From: Chloroflexota bacterium
GTDB taxonomy: Bacteria; Chloroflexota; Dehalococcoidia; Bin125
Reading direction: 5' to 3'
NCBI GenBank assembly: GCA_028874365.1
Contig: JAPPJZ010000056.1
Coordinates: forward strand, 1 to 64,000
DNA: 64,000 nt
Within the stretch, counting starts at the first letter, position 1. Every line of letters begins with the position of its first letter. Shown here in pieces: positions 47,150-55,418 of the stretch. Under the pieces are notes generated by a model, which did no database searches, was not told the origin of the DNA, and saw only the letters and a list, made by a program, of their open reading frames with translations. The position numbers and the translations under genes are program-made.

Positions 47150-47851
47150 ATGCCGGTCGTGACTGTATCGAGCCAATACGGCGCAGGGGCGCGCGATGTG
47201 GCGCGGCGTCTGAGCCGCGAACTCGGTCTTGAGTACATCGACCAGACGGTGCTAGTTGACGCCTCCCGCCAGCTCGGTCGGACGGTGTCCGAGGTGGCCG
47301 AGAAGGACGAGCGGACGGACTCGCTGCGCGCCCGAATGGGGCACTTCCTCCAGCGCGCGCTGGAACGTTCGGCCGCGGGCGGGGCGATCGATCCGATGCT
47401 CGGATCCGGCAACCTGGAGCTGATGCTCTCGCAGAGCTACCAGGAACTGAGCGACAGCGGCTCCGGCGTGGTCGACGACCGCGCGATCCTGGCCACGACC
47501 TCGCAGATCATGGAGTCGATCGCCCAACGCGGGAACGTCGTGATCATCGGTCGCGGCAGCCAGATGGTGCTCCGCGACCTGCCTGATGCGACCCATGTGC
47601 AGTTAGTCGCCGATCCAGCCGTCGCCTTGGCGCGCGTGCAGGAGTGGGAAGGCGTCGACGAGATCCAGGCGGCGCGCTCAATTGAGGAATTCAACAAGGG
47701 CCGGGCCGCCTTCCACCAGAAGTTCTGGAAGGTGGACGTGTGGTCGGCCTTGCTCTACGACGTCGTGATCAACACGACGCATTTGAGCTATGTGCAGGCC
47801 GCAGAGTTGATCGCCGAGGTGGTGGAGAAGAAGGCGGCGGCGGTGGTGTGA
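47150..47851 (+). CDS. cytidylate kinase-like family protein
   Basis: 233 residues. The N-terminal P-loop-like VVTVSSQYGAGARDVARRLSRELGLEYID resembles the cytidylate kinase-like family (GxGx region without the usual final Lys-Ser/Thr). IIGRGSQMVLRDLPDATHVQLVADPAVALARVQEW is also family-like. The true substrate may not be CMP. ATG 47150 is chosen because GGAGG lies about seven bases upstream; the frame from 47120 adds no family residues. Confidence 0.75.
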   Translation: MPVVTVSSQYGAGARDVARRLSRELGLEYIDQTVLVDASRQLGRTVSEVAEKDERTDSLRARMGHFLQRALERSAAGGAIDPMLGSGNLELMLSQSYQELSDSGSGVVDDRAILATTSQIMESIAQRGNVVIIGRGSQMVLRDLPDATHVQLVADPAVALARVQEWEGVDEIQAARSIEEFNKGRAAFHQKFWKVDVWSALLYDVVINTTHLSYVQAAELIAEVVEKKAAAVV

Positions 47852-47859
47852 GCCCGGTT

Positions 47860-47883
47860 CAGGTAACCAGTCAGGTAACCAGG
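47860..47883. repeat. tandem 12-bp repeat containing two GGTAACC palindromes
   Basis: CAGGTAACCAGT followed by CAGGTAACCAGG, differing in one base. The second copy overlaps the last codons and stop of the minus-strand gene at 47871. It may be a protein-binding site or chance duplication. Confidence 0.6.
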
Positions 47884-48146
47884 CCGCGGAGGACATCCTC
47901 GGCGGCGATCAGGCGCGGCGCCATGCCGTAGGGGCCGTGAATCTGCAGGCCTTCGGCGTCGAGCGACTCTCGCGCGCCGATCGCTTCTCGGTAGCTGGCC
48001 ATCACCGGATGATCCTCGCCGACGGCGTCGGCCAACAGTTCTTCGGTCGAATCGCGCCAACGCATGAAATCTTCGGTGGTCGGACCGATCGCGCGGATGT
48101 AGCGGGAGCGTTCGAGCAGCGCTTCGATCTGTTCGTTGAGGTTCAT
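47871..48146 (-). CDS. small protein of unknown function
   Basis: 91 residues, helical and charged (NEQIEALLERSRYIRAI, EDFMRWRDSTEELLADAV). No membrane segment and no recognised family. It converges on the kinase-like gene and its stop lies in the tandem GGTAACC repeat. It starts 24 bp after the stop of the GNAT gene upstream, so the two may be co-transcribed. Confidence 0.55.
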   Translation of the reverse strand: MNLNEQIEALLERSRYIRAIGPTTEDFMRWRDSTEELLADAVGEDHPVMASYREAIGARESLDAEGLQIHGPYGMAPRLIAAEDVLRGLVT

Positions 48147-48170
48147 GGCGGGAAGTGTATCGCAGGCGCG

Positions 48171-48740
48171 TCAGCGGTCCGGCCAGTGCTCCTCCGTTGA
48201 GCCCCCGCGATCGTCCCAGCGCAGCAGCAGCCCGCTGGGCCTACCGGCGCCGACCCGTCGCCAGGTTGCATGGTCGATCTGTGCAGGCGTCGGCATGCCC
48301 ATCAGGACGCCGTCCTCGCGCGGGTTCGAGTACAGATTGGAGCGCACGGCCTCTTCGTTGAATCCTCGGCTGCGGTAGAGCGACCTGGCGACCTCGTTGG
48401 ACTCCCGCACCTCGAGCTGGATCAGCCCACACTGCAGCCGTTGCGCGAGCCGGACGACGCAGTTGAGCAGCAGCGCGCCGAGCCCCCGTCCCTGTCGATC
48501 CGGATCGACGGCGAACGTGCAGAGATGCAGTTGATCGACCACGTGCCAGGTACCGAAGTAGCCGACGATCCCTCGTCGCGCATCGGCCAGCACGTAGAAG
48601 ATGCTGATCGGCGACTGGGTCAATTCGCCTTCGAAGTAGCGGCGGCTCCAGCCCGACTCGCCGAACGCGCGAGAGTCCAACTCGGCGACGTCGTCAAGGT
48701 CGTCCAGGCTCATCGGTCGGAGGAAGAGTAGGTCGGTCAC
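48171..48740 (-). CDS. RimI-like GNAT N-acetyltransferase
   Basis: 189 residues. The acetyl-CoA motif is FAVDPDRQGRGLGALLLNCVVRLAQ (QGRGLG), followed by LIQLEVRESNEVARSLYRSRGFNEEAVR, the RimI-type motif B. Preceding blocks LDDVAELDSRAFGESGWSRRYFEGEL and DARRGIVGYFGTWHVVDQLHL fit ribosomal-protein acetyltransferases. The C-terminal 30 residues are extra. It starts with GTG at 48740 and no strong ribosome site is visible. Protein substrate unknown. Confidence 0.88.
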   Translation of the reverse strand: MTDLLFLRPMSLDDLDDVAELDSRAFGESGWSRRYFEGELTQSPISIFYVLADARRGIVGYFGTWHVVDQLHLCTFAVDPDRQGRGLGALLLNCVVRLAQRLQCGLIQLEVRESNEVARSLYRSRGFNEEAVRSNLYSNPREDGVLMGMPTPAQIDHATWRRVGAGRPSGLLLRWDDRGGSTEEHWPDR

Positions 48741-48766
48741 GCAGATGGTCTTGCTCGGGCGGTCCC

Positions 48767-48794
48767 GGTTGAGTCAGAGTGGTTGAGTCAGAGT
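48767..48794. repeat. perfect 14-bp tandem direct repeat upstream of the ABC exporter
   Basis: GGTTGAGTCAGAGT occurs twice in a row (48767-48780, 48781-48794). It lies about 45 bp before the TATACT box, a position suitable for an activator or repressor operator. Confidence 0.75.
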
Positions 48795-48838
48795 AAGGCG
48801 GTGCGTTGCGGGCAACTGTGCAGCAGCAGGGCCGCGAC

Positions 48839-48844
48839 TATACT
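48839..48844 (+). promoter_or_regulatory. -10 element of the exporter operon
   Basis: TATACT at 48839-48844. A good -35 is not seen at 17 bp upstream, so an activator at the tandem repeat may be needed. A transcript start near 48851 would leave only about five bases before the leader ORF. Confidence 0.45.
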
Positions 48845-48855
48845 GCGGTCGAGTT

Positions 48856-48927
48856 ATGAGTGAGTTCCAGCGGCGCGCCGACGCCGGGGCGATGCAGACC
48901 AGCCGCCCGGTCGGGAGCCGAAATTGA
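48856..48927 (+). CDS. 23-codon leader ORF overlapping the exporter start
   Basis: ATG at 48856 opens a 23-residue frame (MSEFQRRADAGAMQTSRPVG then SRN) that ends TGA at 48925-48927. The stop overlaps the TTG start of the exporter at 48924 as TTGA. Its start is almost at the predicted transcript 5' end. The arrangement fits translational coupling or attenuation, but at this length chance cannot be excluded. No homologue is known to me. Confidence 0.4.
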   Translation: MSEFQRRADAGAMQTSRPVGSRN

Positions 48928-50807
48928 CCACCCTGAGCAGTGAAGTCGAGCCGCAGCGGCGGTTGCGTGTGCCGATCTCAATTCTGATCCTGGGCCGCGT
49001 GCTGCGCTTCGCCCTGCCCTACTGGAAGGGTTTGTCGGTCACGGCCATTGCGATCCTGGCCACCGCGGCGTTCGCGATTGCGACGCCGGTGTTGCTGAGC
49101 TGGGCGATCGACATCGCGATCTCGACGGAGATCGTGAACGGCGAGACCGTGATCGCGATCACCGGCTGGCTGGTGCTCGTGGCCGGGCTGGCGCTGGTCG
49201 GCGCCGCGGTGCTGCGCGGGACCTCGATGTTCGTGCAGCGATACCTGGCCGAGTGGGTCGGCCAGACGGTCGCCTACGACCTGCGCAACGCGATCTACCA
49301 GCGCCTGCAGACGCTCTCATTCCGCTATCACGACGGCGCCGAGACCGGGCAGATCATGGTCCGGGCGACGCAGGATGTCGAAGTCGTGCGGATGTTCATC
49401 AACTTCGGCGGCGTGCAACTGACATTCACGCTCGTGCTGGGGGTGGGCACGCTGGTGATCATGCTGCTGATCAACTGGCCCTTGGCGCTGATGGTCTGGG
49501 GCATCATGATCCTGATCGCGGCGCGCTCGGCCTTCGTCGCGCGGCGCTTACGCCCAATCTGGAACGACGTGCAGGAATCACAGGCGCAACTGGGCACGGT
49601 GCTGCAGGAGGCGTTGTCGGGGATTCGCGTCGTCAAGGCGTTTGGCCGCTCGGAGTTCGAGGGACAGAAGTTCGGTCGCGCCGCAGGTTGGTTGCAACAG
49701 CGCTCCTACGACGCGTCGATGGTCCAGGCGGTGAACATGCCGCTGATGACCATGCTGGGCGCCGTGGCGATCGTACTGACGATCTGGTACGGCGGCCGCG
49801 AGGTCGTGAACGGCAACTTCACCGTGGGCGAACTGACGATGTTCCTGATGTTCCTGACCGTGCTGCAGATGCCGATTCGCGGCCTCGGCTGGATGGTGAT
49901 GATGGTGCCGCGCGCGGCGACTGCCGGGGTGCGGATATTCGAGATCCTGGACCAGGAATCGGAAGTGCAGGACAACCCGGAGGCGGTCGCTCCCGAGCAC
50001 CCGCAAGGGCACATCAAGTTCGACCAGGTCGGATTCGCCTACGATCCGCGTTCGCCGGTGCTGGGCAACATCGACTTTGAGGCGAAGCCGGGCGAGCTGA
50101 TCGCGCTGTTGGGTCTGACCGGCAGCGGCAAGACCACGGTGGTCAACCTGATCCCGCGCTTCTACGACGTCAGCACGGGCCGGGTCACGTTCGACGACCA
50201 GGACGTGCGCGAGTGGCCGCTGGAGGCGCTGCGTCAGCAGGTCGCGATCGTCCAGCAGGAAGTGTTCCTGTTCGCCGCCACGCTGAAAGAGAACATCGCC
50301 TACGGTCGGCCCGACGCGACCGACGAGGAGATCGAAGCGGCGGCCAAGCTGGCCCGGATCCACAACTTCATCAATCGACTGCCGGAGCAATACGACACCT
50401 GGGTCGGCGAGCGCGGTGCCAACTTCTCGGGCGGCCAGAAGCAGCGGATCGCGATCGCGCGGGCGTTGCTGATGGACCCGCGGGTGCTGATCTTCGACGA
50501 CTCGACGTCGTCGGTGGATGCGGCGACGGAGTTCGAGATTCAGCAGGCGATGGCGGCGCTGATGCGGGGTCGCACGACGTTCGTGATCGCTCACCGGCTG
50601 CGCTCACTGCGCGAGGCGGATCAGATCCTGGTCCTCGACAAGGGCCGCATCGTTCAGCGCGGCAAGCACGACGAGTTGCTGGAAGAGGGCGGGCTGTACC
50701 GCGAGATCTACGAGTTGGAGCTGCGCGATCAGGAGTCGGCGCAGGCCGAGACTGAGGAGTTGGAAGAGCAGGCGGAGGCGGCGGTCGTGTCGGGTGGGAG
50801 CGGCTAG
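48924..50807 (+). CDS. ABC exporter half-transporter, degenerate-site subunit
   Basis: 627 residues. Six membrane segments (ABC_membrane type) occupy about 20-320, and the nucleotide-binding domain about 350-590. Walker A is GLTGSGKTT (near 396), the signature FSGGQKQRIAIARAL, and Walker B is VLIFDDSTSSVD, in which Asp replaces the catalytic Glu. The switch His is in FVIAHRL. Degenerate Walker B in one subunit is usual in heterodimeric exporters such as TM287/288 and BmrCD. It starts with TTG at 48924, six bases after GGGAG, and its stop abuts the second subunit gene. Confidence 0.92.
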   Translation: MTTLSSEVEPQRRLRVPISILILGRVLRFALPYWKGLSVTAIAILATAAFAIATPVLLSWAIDIAISTEIVNGETVIAITGWLVLVAGLALVGAAVLRGTSMFVQRYLAEWVGQTVAYDLRNAIYQRLQTLSFRYHDGAETGQIMVRATQDVEVVRMFINFGGVQLTFTLVLGVGTLVIMLLINWPLALMVWGIMILIAARSAFVARRLRPIWNDVQESQAQLGTVLQEALSGIRVVKAFGRSEFEGQKFGRAAGWLQQRSYDASMVQAVNMPLMTMLGAVAIVLTIWYGGREVVNGNFTVGELTMFLMFLTVLQMPIRGLGWMVMMVPRAATAGVRIFEILDQESEVQDNPEAVAPEHPQGHIKFDQVGFAYDPRSPVLGNIDFEAKPGELIALLGLTGSGKTTVVNLIPRFYDVSTGRVTFDDQDVREWPLEALRQQVAIVQQEVFLFAATLKENIAYGRPDATDEEIEAAAKLARIHNFINRLPEQYDTWVGERGANFSGGQKQRIAIARALLMDPRVLIFDDSTSSVDAATEFEIQQAMAALMRGRTTFVIAHRLRSLREADQILVLDKGRIVQRGKHDELLEEGGLYREIYELELRDQESAQAETEELEEQAEAAVVSGGSG

Positions 50808-52802
50808 ATGGGCATGATGGGCGGCGGCATGGCCGGTGGCTGGAGCTCCAACCTGGGCGGCGGCGGACACGGTCCGCGCAGTGGCTGGGCGAGTTCCGCC
50901 TCGATGGCCGACGGTTGGGACAAGGAATACGGCTCGCTGTACAACCCCCGGCTCGTGCGGCGGTTCGGGCGCTACATCGGACCGCACAAGAAGCGATTGG
51001 CGGCCGCGATCATCGCCAACGCGATCTTTGCGGTGGCGCAAAGCGTGCAAGTGCTGGTCGTCTACGAGGCGCTGCAGGGCGCGCTGGACAACGGTGTCAT
51101 CGCGACGCTTGACCGGATTGCGGTCCTGTTCGGGATCGTGGTCCTGGTGTCGTGGGGCAGTGAGTTTGTCCGTCAGTGGCTGATGGCCAATGTCGGCCAT
51201 CCGATCCTGCGGAAGATGCGGCAGGAGGTCTTCGACCACCTGATGAAGCTGGAGCATCGGTTCTACGACCGCGGCGAGGTCGGGGCGATCATGTCTCGGG
51301 TCACGTCGGATGTGCAGGTACTGCAGGAGATGCTGACCTCGGGCGTGCTGACCGTGATCGGCGACATCTTCGGCCTGTTGATCATGATCGGCGTGTTCCT
51401 CTACATCGACTGGCAGATGGCGCTGGGCACGTTCACGATTCTGCCCATCCTGGTGGTCTGCATGGCGTTCTGGAGCCGTCGGGCGCGGAAGGCGTTCCTT
51501 GAGACACGGGTGGCGATCGCGGCGGTGAACTCGACGCTGAATGAAGATCTCAACGGTGTGCGGGTGGTGCAGAGTCTGAACCGGGAATCGGAGAACGCGC
51601 GGCGATTCGACCGGATCAACAACTGGAACCTGCGCGCGACCCGGCGCGCGGGCCTGCTGTCGGCGGCGATCATGCCGCTGGTGGAGATCCTGATTGCGGT
51701 CGCGACGGCGATCGTGATCGCGATTGCGGTGGCTCGATTGACCAACGGCAGCCTGGAAGAGGCGGCCGGCGTGGCCGGGATCGTGGCGTTTGCGATCGGG
51801 ATCCAGCGGTTCCTCGATCCGGTGCGCGACCTGGTGCTGCAGTACACGATGTTCCAGCGGGCGATGGCCGGCGCGGAGCGCGTGTTCGAAGTGCTCGACA
51901 CTGACCCGGAGATCGAGGACTCAGAGGAGGCGCGGGAGCTGCCGGATATTGCCGGACACGTGCACTTCGACAACGTCTCGCTGGAGTACGTCGACGGGGT
52001 GCGGGTGTTGTTCGACCTCGACCTGGAGGTTGAGCCGGGCGAAACGGTGGCGCTGGTTGGCGAGACCGGCGCCGGCAAGACGTCGATCACCTCGTTGATC
52101 ACGCGGAACTATGAGGTCACCGAGGGCGCGGTGCTGATCGATGGGCATGACGTGCGCGAGGTGACGCGGGCGTCGTTGGTGCAGCGAGTTGGCGTGGTGC
52201 TGCAGGATCCGTTCCTGTTCTCGGGCACGGTGCTGGACAACATCCTGTACGGGAACCTTGAGGCGACTCGCGAGCAGGCGATCGCCGCGGCCCAGGTGGT
52301 TGGCGCGGATGAGTGGATCGAGCGGCTGCCGCAGAGCTACGACACGCCGCTGGCGGAGCGGGCGCAGAACCTGTCGATCGGTCAGCGCCAGTTGGTGGCG
52401 TTTGCCCGGGCGATCCTGAGCGATCCGCGGATCCTGATCCTCGACGAGGCGACGGCGAACGTTGATTCGCAGACGGAGGCGATGATCCAGCAGGCGATTG
52501 CGCGGGTGTTGAAGGGTCGCACGGCGTTCGTGATTGCGCACCGGCTGTCGACGATTCGGTCGGTCGACCGGATCATCGTGCTGGAGTACGGGCGGATCCT
52601 GGAGCAGGGGTCACACGATGATCTGCTGGCCCAGGATGGGCACTACGCCCGGCTGTACCGGATGATGTACGCGGACCAGGAGTCGGTGGAGTTCGACGAG
52701 GACGCGGCGCTGGCGGTGTTGGACCGGATGCGGGAGCGGACGACGGCGAACGGCCGCAACGGGACGGCGGCACCGCCGGAGCCGGCAGCGGCGCTCGACT
52801 GA
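50808..52802 (+). CDS. ABC exporter half-transporter, catalytic-site subunit
   Basis: 664 residues. A Gly-rich N-terminus (MGMMGGGMAGGWSSNLGGGG) of about 50 residues precedes six membrane segments and an NBD. Walker A is GETGAGKTS (near 417), the signature LSIGQRQLVAFARAIL (Ile for Gly at its third position) and Walker B is ILILDEATANVD with the canonical Glu. The switch His is in FVIAHRLST. It starts on the base after the first subunit stop, so equal production is likely. Together they should form a heterodimeric drug or lipid exporter. Confidence 0.93.
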   Translation: MGMMGGGMAGGWSSNLGGGGHGPRSGWASSASMADGWDKEYGSLYNPRLVRRFGRYIGPHKKRLAAAIIANAIFAVAQSVQVLVVYEALQGALDNGVIATLDRIAVLFGIVVLVSWGSEFVRQWLMANVGHPILRKMRQEVFDHLMKLEHRFYDRGEVGAIMSRVTSDVQVLQEMLTSGVLTVIGDIFGLLIMIGVFLYIDWQMALGTFTILPILVVCMAFWSRRARKAFLETRVAIAAVNSTLNEDLNGVRVVQSLNRESENARRFDRINNWNLRATRRAGLLSAAIMPLVEILIAVATAIVIAIAVARLTNGSLEEAAGVAGIVAFAIGIQRFLDPVRDLVLQYTMFQRAMAGAERVFEVLDTDPEIEDSEEARELPDIAGHVHFDNVSLEYVDGVRVLFDLDLEVEPGETVALVGETGAGKTSITSLITRNYEVTEGAVLIDGHDVREVTRASLVQRVGVVLQDPFLFSGTVLDNILYGNLEATREQAIAAAQVVGADEWIERLPQSYDTPLAERAQNLSIGQRQLVAFARAILSDPRILILDEATANVDSQTEAMIQQAIARVLKGRTAFVIAHRLSTIRSVDRIIVLEYGRILEQGSHDDLLAQDGHYARLYRMMYADQESVEFDEDAALAVLDRMRERTTANGRNGTAAPPEPAAALD

Positions 52803-52832
52803 CGCTCCACGATTCCACCCAACGCGTGCGTG

Positions 52833-53906
52833 CTAACCGGAGCCCGTCTCGAAGAGGGTTCCCTGGTCGGGGCTCGATGGCGTCGGGGTGAGGCCGAGGT
52901 GGTTCCAGGCGGCGGGCATGGCGACGCGGCCTCGGGGGGTTCGGGCGAGGAAGCCGAGCTGGATCAGGTAGGGCTCGTAGACGTCCATGACGGTGTCGGC
53001 GTCCTCGGCGACGGCGGCAGCGAGCGTATCGAGGCCGACGGGACCGCCGTTGAAGCCCTCGATCAATGCCCGCAGCAGGCCGCGGTCGTGCTCGTCGAGG
53101 CCGAGTTCGTCGACGCGCAGTCCGCGCAGGGCCTCGTCGGCCACTGCGTCGGTGATGATGCCGTCGGCGCGGACCTCGGCGAAGTCGCGGACCCGCCTCA
53201 GCAGTCGGTTGGCGATTCTGGGGGTGCCTCGTGCGCGCTCGGCGAGGTTGCGGGCGCCGGCCGGTTCGAGTTCGATTTCGAGCGCCTCGGCCGAGCGAAT
53301 GATGACCTGTTCAAGCTCCCCGGTGCTGTAGAAGTCGAGTCGTTGGACCATACCGAAGCGGTCGCGCAGCGGCGGTGAGATCATGGCATAGCGCGTCGTC
53401 GCGCCGATCAGGGTGAATGGCTTGACCGAGAGTTGGACGCTGCGGGCGGCCGGTCCGCTGCCGATCATCATGAAGAGCTGGAAGTCCTCCATCGCCGAGT
53501 ACAGAACCTCCTCGGCCGAGCGGGGCACGCGGTGGATCTCGTCGATGAAGAGCACGTCGTGCGTCTGCATCGTGGTCAGGATGGCGGCGATGTCACCGGC
53601 GCGTTGAATCGCCGGTCCGCTGGTCGGTCGCAGGTTGACGCCGAGTTCTCGGGCGACGATCCGCGCCAGCGTGGTCTTGCCCAGGCCGGGTGGTCCATAG
53701 AGCAGCAGATGGTCGAGCGCCTCGTCGCGCTGCTTGGCGGCGTCGACGGCGATGCGGATCGCCTCGTGGACGCTGGATTGGCCAACGAAGTCGTCCAGCC
53801 GGGTCGGGCGTAACGCGCGGTCGTGGCTGTCGGTCTCGGTCGGGGCCGAGTCGATGATGCGTCCGGCGGCCGCGCCTTCCTCGCCGGCGTTCTCCTGCGT
53901 CGTCAT
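52833..53906 (-). CDS. ruvB: Holliday junction branch-migration helicase RuvB
   Basis: 357 residues. [18 protein letters not shown] is the RuvB start, Walker A is GPPGLGKTT (71-79), Walker B is VLFIDEIHR, and sensor and winged-helix parts follow ([19 protein letters not shown], then [20 protein letters not shown]). It drives branch migration with RuvA. Neither ruvA nor ruvC is adjacent here. It overlaps the yqeK-like gene by ATGA, so the two are coupled, and ends 30 bp from the convergent exporter gene. Confidence 0.96.
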   Translation of the reverse strand: MTTQENAGEEGAAAGRIIDSAPTETDSHDRALRPTRLDDFVGQSSVHEAIRIAVDAAKQRDEALDHLLLYGPPGLGKTTLARIVARELGVNLRPTSGPAIQRAGDIAAILTTMQTHDVLFIDEIHRVPRSAEEVLYSAMEDFQLFMMIGSGPAARSVQLSVKPFTLIGATTRYAMISPPLRDRFGMVQRLDFYSTGELEQVIIRSAEALEIELEPAGARNLAERARGTPRIANRLLRRVRDFAEVRADGIITDAVADEALRGLRVDELGLDEHDRGLLRALIEGFNGGPVGLDTLAAAVAEDADTVMDVYEPYLIQLGFLARTPRGRVAMPAAWNHLGLTPTPSSPDQGTLFETGSG

Positions 53907-54499
53907 AGCGCTCGCCGCAGGAACGCGTTGCGGCTGGCGACCGCGAGCGGGTGCAGCGGCTGGCCGTTGTTCAGTTGGCTCGTCAGCCGCCGCTCAAGGA
54001 ACATCGCCGCCGCGGCGTAGAGGTCATGTTCGGCGGCCGCGGCGACCGCCATCAGGCCGGGATCGTTGCGCGCCTTCCGCGGTTCAACCTTGTCAGCGAG
54101 GAACACGGCCAGCGACTCGAGCGAATAGTCGGGGTGCGCCGTGGTGTGATAGCTGATGGCCGAGAGGATCTCGTCGTGTTCAACCTGCATCGCTTCGCGC
54201 GCGTAGATCGCGGCGAGCGGGCCGTGCAGGACGATTGGGGCGACGAGTTCGTCCTCGCCGATCGGTACGCGGTAGTGGCGTGAGAGGGCAAGCAGCTCTG
54301 AATCCTTGCAGTGACGGAAGAGATCATGTCCAGCGGCCGCCGCTGCACAGATGTCGCGGTCGAGTTCGTGGACCGCAGCGAGATGCAACGCGCCACGCTC
54401 GACGCGCCTGGCGTGCTTCTGCAGTTTCTCCGGCCGGTCGGCCATGGCCTCGACGAACCGCTCCCGGATTGCTTCAGGATCAGTCAGGGTCGCGGTCAT
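53903..54499 (-). CDS. YqeK-like HD-domain hydrolase
   Basis: 198 residues. [29 protein letters not shown] with His-Asp at 58-59, [15 protein letters not shown] and [28 protein letters not shown] match the YqeK family. That family is a diadenosine tetraphosphatase that removes the alarmone Ap4A and is usually beside nadD. Here nadD is absent and the partner is ruvB. The gene overlaps both neighbours by 4 nt, giving a three-gene operon. Confidence 0.82.
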   Translation of the reverse strand: MTATLTDPEAIRERFVEAMADRPEKLQKHARRVERGALHLAAVHELDRDICAAAAAGHDLFRHCKDSELLALSRHYRVPIGEDELVAPIVLHGPLAAIYAREAMQVEHDEILSAISYHTTAHPDYSLESLAVFLADKVEPRKARNDPGLMAVAAAAEHDLYAAAAMFLERRLTSQLNNGQPLHPLAVASRNAFLRRAL

Positions 54500-55110
54500 C
54501 GGCGTCCCCGGCGACGGTTCTCGGCATCGGGGCGCTCAAGTTGGACGCCGACGAAATCCGACACGGCATTGCCGATATCGAGCGCCTCGGCTTCGGTTGG
54601 GAAACGGCCGATGCGCATGAGGTTGCCGTTGGCGAAGGCGATATGGGTGCTGTGCGAGCCGCTGAACTGGAGCAGGAGTGGACGCGCGCGCTGCTCTTTC
54701 ATGGTGATGGTGTCGATGTCGTAGAGCTCGAAGCTCCAGTCGCGGTTGACGACCCAGAGCATCGACTGATGGACGCGGGCGATGTCGTCCTCCAGGTCGA
54801 AGTCGACCTCAAGCACGTCGCCACCGATCACGCCGAGGATGGCCCAGAGGATGCCGCCGCCAAAGTAGCCGGCGGCCGCGCCGATCATGATGACGCCGAT
54901 CGGGTCGGACCCGCCGAAGGCGAGGAGGGCGATGACCGCCGTGATCACGGCGGGGATGCCGCCGTAGGCCCAGTTGGGCAGCGGTGACCAAAAGGTGCGC
55001 AGACGCAACGTATCCTGATTGGGATAGGAGAGGCGCACGATGGAGGAGCGCGTTTTGGGGGCGGCCGGCTCGGGACCGTCGGCCGGTCGTCGGCGTCGTC
55101 TGCGGGCCAT
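54496..55110 (-). CDS. membrane protein of unknown function
   Basis: 204 residues. The basic N-terminus (ARRRRRRPADG) is cytoplasmic. Two hydrophobic segments follow (IPAVITAVIALLAFG near 55 and IGVIMIGAAAGYFGGGILWAILGVI near 75-98). The rest is a soluble beta-rich domain (DVLEVDFDLEDDIARVHQSMLWVV and FELYDIDTITMKEQRARPLLLQF), perhaps PH-like. No family was recognised. It is the first gene of the operon with yqeK and ruvB, overlapping yqeK by ATGA. Confidence 0.6.
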   Translation of the reverse strand: MARRRRRRPADGPEPAAPKTRSSIVRLSYPNQDTLRLRTFWSPLPNWAYGGIPAVITAVIALLAFGGSDPIGVIMIGAAAGYFGGGILWAILGVIGGDVLEVDFDLEDDIARVHQSMLWVVNRDWSFELYDIDTITMKEQRARPLLLQFSGSHSTHIAFANGNLMRIGRFPTEAEALDIGNAVSDFVGVQLERPDAENRRRGRR

Positions 55111-55126
55111 GATCAGAGGCTATCCG

Positions 55127-55360
55127 ATGCTCCGCTGGCCGATGCACCGCTCGTCAGGCGTCGCACTGGCTGTGCTGACCTGGGCGATGGCGGTGTCGCC
55201 GGCGCTCGCCCAGGAGGTTGTCATGTCGGGGAGCCGTTACTCGGCTCCCCTGTGGGCGTGGATCGCGTCGATCGCGGTGGCGGTTGGGTTGGGTGTGATC
55301 GGGTTGGGAATCGGGTTCTGGTTCCTGCGCAAACGATCGCGGATTGAATCCTCGGACTGA
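55127..55360 (+). CDS. small secreted or membrane protein
   Basis: 77 residues. An N-terminal signal-like segment (SSGVALAVLTWAMAVSPALAQ) precedes a linker and one C-terminal membrane segment (WAWIASIAVAVGLGVIGLGIGFWFL) with a basic tail (RKRSRIESSD). ATG 55127 is supported by AGAGG seven bases upstream. An ATG at 55109 would extend into the divergent gene. No family known. It is divergent from the 54496 gene, with the two starts only 16 bp apart. Confidence 0.6.
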   Translation: MLRWPMHRSSGVALAVLTWAMAVSPALAQEVVMSGSRYSAPLWAWIASIAVAVGLGVIGLGIGFWFLRKRSRIESSD

Positions 55361-55365
55361 TACGA

Positions 55366-55395
55366 CGAAGCGCGCCCTCGAAGGAGCGCGCTTCG
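55366..55395. terminator. strong bidirectional hairpin between convergent genes
   Basis: CGAAGCGCGC (55366-55375) and GCGCGCTTCG (55386-55395) form a perfect 10-bp stem; CCT/AGG inside may extend it. There is no T-run on either strand. It lies between the small protein gene and the acyl-CoA dehydrogenase gene. Confidence 0.55.
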
Positions 55396-55418
55396 CGGAT
55401 TGACGTGGATCGAGGCGC

